Below are positions 59,701 through 64,000 of a stretch of 64,000 bases of DNA, in pieces. Both the position numbers and the translations under genes were made by a program. Within the stretch, counting starts at the first letter, position 1, and the number at the start of each line of letters is the position of its first letter. The notes under the pieces were generated by a model. It worked only from the letters and a program-made list of their open reading frames with translations. It ran no database searches and was not told the DNA's origin. This DNA is from Diphasiastrum complanatum (Eukaryota; Streptophyta; Lycopodiopsida; Lycopodiales; Lycopodiaceae), in contig CM055095.1 of assembly GCA_029204225.1 (NCBI GenBank), positions 63,726,466 through 63,790,465 of the forward strand, read 5' to 3'.

Positions 59701-60675
59701 AATGAAGGAAAGATCATCATTTTGGTTCTTTATGTTGATGACATCATTATGACAGGAAATGATGATGATGGCATAGGTAAAGTAAAAGTTGACTTATCTA
59801 GTGAGTTCAAGATGGTAGATCTAGGCTTCCTAAAGTTTATACTTGGGATAGAAGTGTCTAGAAGTAGCAAATGTACTTTCATAAGTCAATCTAAGTATGC
59901 TACTTCCATTCTCAAAATATTTGGTATGAAAGATTGTAAGGGGATTGACACCCCTATGGAGCATGTTGTGAAAGCAACTAATGAAGGTGATGAAGCATCC
60001 TTTGAGGACATCACTCTCTTTAGGAAGCTTATAGGCTCTCTAATCTATTTAACCATCACTAGACCTGACTTAAGTTTTTGTGTAAGCAAGTTGAGTCAAA
60101 GTATGCAAGCTCCTTTAGTTCATCATTGGAAAAGTGCCAAGAGAGTACTTAGATATGTTTCTAGTACTAGATTTTTTGGCATACTTTATGAAGGATCTAA
60201 CTTGCACTTGAGAGCCTACTCGGATTCAGATAAGTCCATTAGTGCATTTGCAACATTTCTTTGTGGAGGAGTGATATCTTGTCTTTCCAAAAAGCAAGAT
60301 ACAATTTCACTATCTTCTTGTGAAGCCGAGTACAAGGCATTGAGTTCAACAACCAAAGAGCTCCTATGGCTAAGAAGACTCTTGATGGAACTACATGTGG
60401 TAGAGGCCGAGGAGATCCCTTACATATTTTGTGACAATCAAGCTTCTCAACAAATTGCTTCAAATCCTATCTTCCATGCTAGAACAAAGCATATTGAGAT
60501 AGCTCACCACTTTGTGAGGGAGAAGGTACAATCCAAGGAAGTGCAACTACATCATGTACCATCATCCGAATGCATATTTGATATCTTAACCAAACCATTG
60601 TCCAAAGATCCATTTTCAAAGTTAAGATATGCTCTTGGAATTGTAGATAGATGTACACTAGATTTGCCAAGTTAG
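56755..60675 (+). pseudogene. Element H gag-pol with frameshift, stop and RNase H deletion
   Basis: Gag enters mid-protein (GERLTSTNYSICEVRMESL), so any Met at 56679 comes from LTR sequence. The knuckle CFFCGKKGHFASEC and protease WWIDSGANSH follow. A frame change at about 57668 separates protease from pre-integrase. Integrase (HSDVHSF, LRCDNGGEY, QQNGVAERKN) is cut by TGA at 58579-58581. RT is otherwise good (DVTNAFLNG, LYVDDIIMTGN). RNase H lacks about eight residues where WAGD is expected (YSDSD runs directly into KSISAF), in frame. It ends at a TAG at 60673-60675. It is inactive but only lightly damaged. Confidence 0.9.
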
Positions 60676-60688
60676 AAGTGAGGAGGAG

Positions 60689-61541
60689 TGTTGAAAATTG
60701 TCACTTCTCACTTGACATTGGTTCATGTAAATATTGATCAAACATTAGAATATGTTGTTGATCTTATTTCACATGTGTGGATCCTATTCCCACGTGTGAA
60801 AGGATGTATTTTTCATGTTTGTATATATCCAAATTGATTTTGTATCATTCTAGTTAGTGTGAACATGAAATGACTAGTTTTTAGTCAAGTTGACTAGTCA
60901 CCTACAAATTAGCTCTTCCTTGCATGTGCATGAGTAAATGCTCCCACATGGCAAGTGGATGTTCACACGTGTGTACAGAGTACTAGAAGATAAGAGTTGA
61001 CCATTTTCCTTAGATCCTATTTTGTAGGGAATATTCCTATATTCTAGGAGACTAGCTTTTTGGATTTTAGTCATATTCTAGAAGGTCAACTATTGGATAA
61101 GGATCAAGGATGGATCAAATGGATAGATCTGAGTGATGTGGCACTCTTCACACATGTGAAGGCCTGCTAGACTGTACCAGACTCATGGATGTACTTGATC
61201 CATAAAAGGATCATCATTTTGCTAGGAAGATTGATGAGACTTTTGTACTCTACACTTCTGTGAGATTTCTAGTCATTTGTCTTGTGATTTTTTGCTATCT
61301 AGTATCATTGTACTTGTTGTTTCAGGTGCAGGCCGTACAGTGGACAGTACTCCACACATGTGAGGCCGCTCTCACTAAAAAATGATGTGTTGATCCATTG
61401 CTGTTGCTTAAATCCAAGTGTAGTGAATCTAGATCAAGATCTAATGTGTAGAACTTGATAGATTCATTGATTAAGCAACCAATAACTCTCTATGATTGTA
61501 AAGTACAATCATTATTGTCCTAAAAACTGTAAAATTTATCA
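60689..61541 (+). repeat. 3' LTR of element H, 853 bp
   Basis: It starts TGTTGAAAATTG after GAGGAGGAG and ends TTTATCA. It contains CACACGTGTG at 60964-60973 and CACGTGTGAA at 60791-60800. Confidence 0.85.
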
Positions 61542-61729
61542 CTCTCTCCTCTCTCTCATCACTCTCTCTATCTTCTCTCTCTCTACCTCTCTCTATCTCC
61601 TCTCTCTACCTCCCTTCTCTCTATGTTGTTATGCAGGTGCGCACGGGCGGCTCCTAGTGAACGGACCCCTATACTACAACCGACTACACTAGATCAAGTC
61701 CAAATCAAATAACTTTCAAAATTTATTCT

Positions 61730-61920
61730 AGTGTTTTTCGCGTTCTTTTTGTGCTTTTTTGTGCTTTTTCCTAGTTTTTTTCATGTTTTTTCTTGTTTTA
61801 TCTAAGTTTTTTCGTGTATTTTTGTGTTTTCTTCTGAATTATTATAGTGTATATTCTATTTTTTTTGAGTTTCTCATGTTTTTTCTATTTTATTTTTATT
61901 TTTTTTGCGTTTTTATCGGG
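61730..61920. repeat. T-rich low-complexity tract
   Basis: Words such as GTGTTTTTCGCG and TTTTTCCTAG are the reverse complement style of the A-rich array at 11.5-12.8 kb, but the tract is much shorter. Confidence 0.7.
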
Positions 61921-61959
61921 TTAATGTTTAGCGTTCAAATATCAACAGGAGCTCTTCAC

Positions 61960-62182
61960 TCAGATCTCAACCGAAACATCCAGTCAGATCTCAACCGGAA
62001 CATTCCTTTCGAATCTCGACCGTAGACTTCTGTCAGATCTTGATTGGAGGATTTGCGTCAGATCTCGACCGACGGGTTCTGGGTCAGATCTCGACCGAAG
62101 GACGTGATCAAATCTCGACCAAGGCAATTCGATCCAATCTCGATTAGATCACTTAACTCGAATCTCGACTGGCCCGAGATGC
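61960..62182. repeat. Minisatellite, nine units of 24-26 bp
   Basis: Units begin at 61960, 61984, 62009, 62033, 62058, 62084, 62108, 62133 and 62158. The consensus starts TCAGATCTCGACCG and is followed by about 11 variable bases. The first and last units are most diverged. Confidence 0.9.
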
Positions 62183-62436
62183 TCGTAGATAAATTTATTC
62201 GTAGATTAAACTATTCATATGACTGATAGCAAAAGTCAATTTGTCGCTCTAATTTTCGCACCTTAAAATGCTTCTGCAAAGCTAAATCTAAAACTCAAAC
62301 AACTCATGCATGACTATGGAATCGACTGTCTCGATCCAGTGACTTCGAAGCTGTGATCAAGTAGGACAGACTTTGATCTCTCGGAGTCGGTCTAAATCTG
62401 ATAGACATAGTTGCATGCACTGTTCAGAATCACGTT

Positions 62437-63105
62437 AATCAATTTAAGACAGTATTAGAGCAGATGGCGGCAATAGGTTCAGTGGTCGAAGACTCTGACA
62501 CTGTAATGACCTTATTGTCCAGTTTGTCATCCTCATATGAAAACTGGGTGATGATATCCACACACTCAGATATAACATTATCCAGAGTCATAATCATGCT
62601 GTTGTAGGAGAAAACTAGAAGGAATGGAGCATCCTCATCCTCCATCAATGACTCACAAGCATTATTCTCGAAGAAAAGTGCAAGGAAGCAATAGAAGAAA
62701 AAAGTTGTCTGACATATTGACAACAATCAGAAGCAATCGCAGAAGACCCAGAATCTGCAACCTGCTCAAAACAAGAAAAGGCTCTTCTGCAAGTACTGCA
62801 AGAGGATGAACCATGAAATCCAGGACTGCTGGATCTTGAAGTTCAACAATGACAAGAAAAAGAAGCCGAATCAACAAGCCCATGCAACAAACATGAAGCA
62901 GAAAATCCAATAAGACAATGACGATGAACAAGAAGTCTTCATGGTGAACCATCACCATGTCGAACAATTGGAGGAATGGTTCCTCGATTCTGGAGCAACA
63001 CAACATATGACAAGCCATCAAGAATGGTTCATCGACTATTTGGCCTACAACATCAAGAAATTTGTTCACCTTGGGGACAAAAGCTCACACATAATTGGTG
63101 GTGAA
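62437..63105 (+). pseudogene. Copia gag-protease remnant
   Basis: The plus frames give a gag C-terminus (VMTLLSSLSSSYENWVM), a zinc knuckle CKYCKRMNHEIQDC near 62780-62820, and the protease site WFLDSGATQHMTSHQEW (62970-63030), followed by VHLGDKSSHIIGG. At least three stops interrupt it. It is the same lineage as element E by wording of knuckle and protease. It is cut at 63105 by the LTR K. Confidence 0.8.
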
Positions 63106-63601
63106 TGTCATGCCCATGACTGGTCTCGGGTGGTGTGTCCATGCTAGGGACCTGTAGACCATCAACCCGTAAGTTAATTGTGACTATAAGGGAATTGGGG
63201 CCCTTATGAGTACATGGTCATAATTAATGATTGTAGGCCTAAACACATGGTGGTGAAGTTGGTATGGTTCTATCAGTGAGTCATTAGGGAATTGGATGAC
63301 ATGCCCCAGATAGGTTGCAAAGGTGTCCAATGAGGTGTCACAATGCACTACTAGTGGTGCATGGGCCTTGGAGGGTATAAGTATACCTATTGGGCTCTCA
63401 CTAGAGTAGGCTTGATTTTGTGATTGGTACCTACATGCTACTAGTGTGATTCATATTTCCATGACTGTGATTGATCCATAGCTTGGGGGCAAGATCCGTA
63501 CGATCTAGGTTTGGTTGGGTTGGTTTATCCACCACCCTTTCCCTTGTGTTGTTGCTTTGATTGGTATGCTTAGACTAGTATCCTATGTGTAGGACTTTAT
63601 A
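63106..63601 (+). repeat. 5' LTR of gypsy-like element K with primer site
   Basis: It starts TGTCATGCCCATGACT and ends GGACTTTATA, then TTGGTATCAGAGCC at 63602-63615 (tRNA-iMet primer site). It is the same family as LTR J (41607-42094, inverted). The interior is visible only to about 63840 and shows no ORF. Confidence 0.8.
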
Positions 63602-63839
63602 TTGGTATCAGAGCCATTCTAAGTAGGATTTTGCCATTGAAAGTGCTGGGGTGAATCTCAACATTTTCCCGAGATTTCGGTGGAGTAAGCAACAAGTGGT
63701 GGAATTTTTGGACTATTCTTCCCATAGTAATCACTTTTTTGAAGTGCAATCATTTGTGTGGTAAGTGCACTACCAGGAGCACATTCGATTTGATTTTTTA
63801 GCATTACGAATTGGTTTTTAGGAAGAAATTCTGTTTTTA

Positions 63840-63985
63840 GTTTCAGGCTCTTCCTCAACTCCAAGAACAATTTCATAGAGGTCATGGATCACAAATAGCG
63901 ATTCCATCCTCACTTTCCAAATGGAATAGTTTGTGGAAGTTAGTTTCTCACTAGATTCTAACAAAAATCCACCAATGGATGACAT
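63840..63985 (-). pseudogene. Copia gag N-terminus, fragment L
   Basis: The minus strand from ATG at 63985 reads MSSIGGFLLESSEKLTSTNY and then SIWKVRMESLFVIHDL and GVEEEPET, a textbook copia gag start. Homology ends at about 63845. It lies within what should be the interior of K, so it is either inserted or fused there. Confidence 0.8.
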
Positions 63986-64000
63986 TATGAATGATTTCCT

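Larger units (their letters stand above)
56308..61541 (+). mobile_element. Element H: copia retrotransposon in the G LTR, 5' LTR and gag start damaged
   Basis: Left LTR fragment at 56308-56754 and full right LTR at 60689-61541 (853 bp). CTCTC flanks both ends (56303-56307, 61542-61546), consistent with a 5-bp duplication, though the target is CT-rich and the match could be chance. A deletion fuses the 5' LTR directly to gag, removing the primer site, so H cannot prime minus-strand synthesis. Confidence 0.85.

Noticed and set aside
61695-61960. Continuation of the F1 LTR to the right of element G
   Set aside because: TAGAT flanks G on both sides, but sequence after 61694 does not match the F2 LTR, so the continuation is not supported.

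Overview
This window comes from a land-plant nuclear genome. The evidence is an intron-rich malectin-domain kinesin-14 gene, a plant-specific architecture, set in nested plant-type Ty1/copia and Ty3/gypsy retrotransposons, most with tRNA-iMet primer-binding sites. The decayed transposase and DNA-methyltransferase-like pieces would fit a non-seed plant, but the sequence alone does not fix the lineage.

Layout. 1-7.2 kb: stacked copia debris. A 5'-cut element A (open gag-pol plus 3' LTR) sits inside the reverse transcriptase of a decayed element B, followed by scraps of three other families. 7.2-13.4 kb: mostly non-coding, AT-rich sequence with a possible old LTR and a 1.3-kb A-rich low-complexity array. 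13.9-23.5 kb: the only convincing host gene, a 17-exon kinesin-14 of 1539 residues with in-phase exons. 23.5-29 kb: tandem repeats and a decayed beta-class DNA-methyltransferase-like gene. 29-32.5 kb: element E, a copia with most of pol deleted. 32.8-34.4 kb: a decayed transposase, cut off by element I, a copia with a 5' LTR and a broken, 3'-truncated gag-pol (34.4-38.9 kb). 38.9-48.1 kb: two inverted copies (F2, F1) of a non-autonomous copia derivative with odd ORFs, separated by gypsy remains. 48.1-61.7 kb: a non-coding LTR element (G, tRNA-Asp-type primer site) that holds an intact young copia (D) in its interior and a broken copia (H) in its 3' LTR. 61.7-64 kb: a 25-bp minisatellite, a gag-protease remnant, a gypsy 5' LTR and the start of one more copia gag on the minus strand.

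How it fits together. The kinesin would act on microtubules. Nearly everything else is retrotransposon. D is the only element here that looks able to move on its own: near-identical 653-bp LTRs, 5-bp target-site duplication, PBS, PPT and one uninterrupted 1316-codon gag-pol. The most interesting material is family F, whose two copies keep the same pair of overlapping ORFs made of a gag/zinc-knuckle fusion and a diverged, internally duplicated pol hinge/RT piece. Next come element A, whose pol stays open although its last third is barely recognisable, and a CACACGTGTG palindrome (G-box core) that recurs in the LTRs of otherwise different families. Exon, ORF and repeat boundaries were read by eye. 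No database search was possible.
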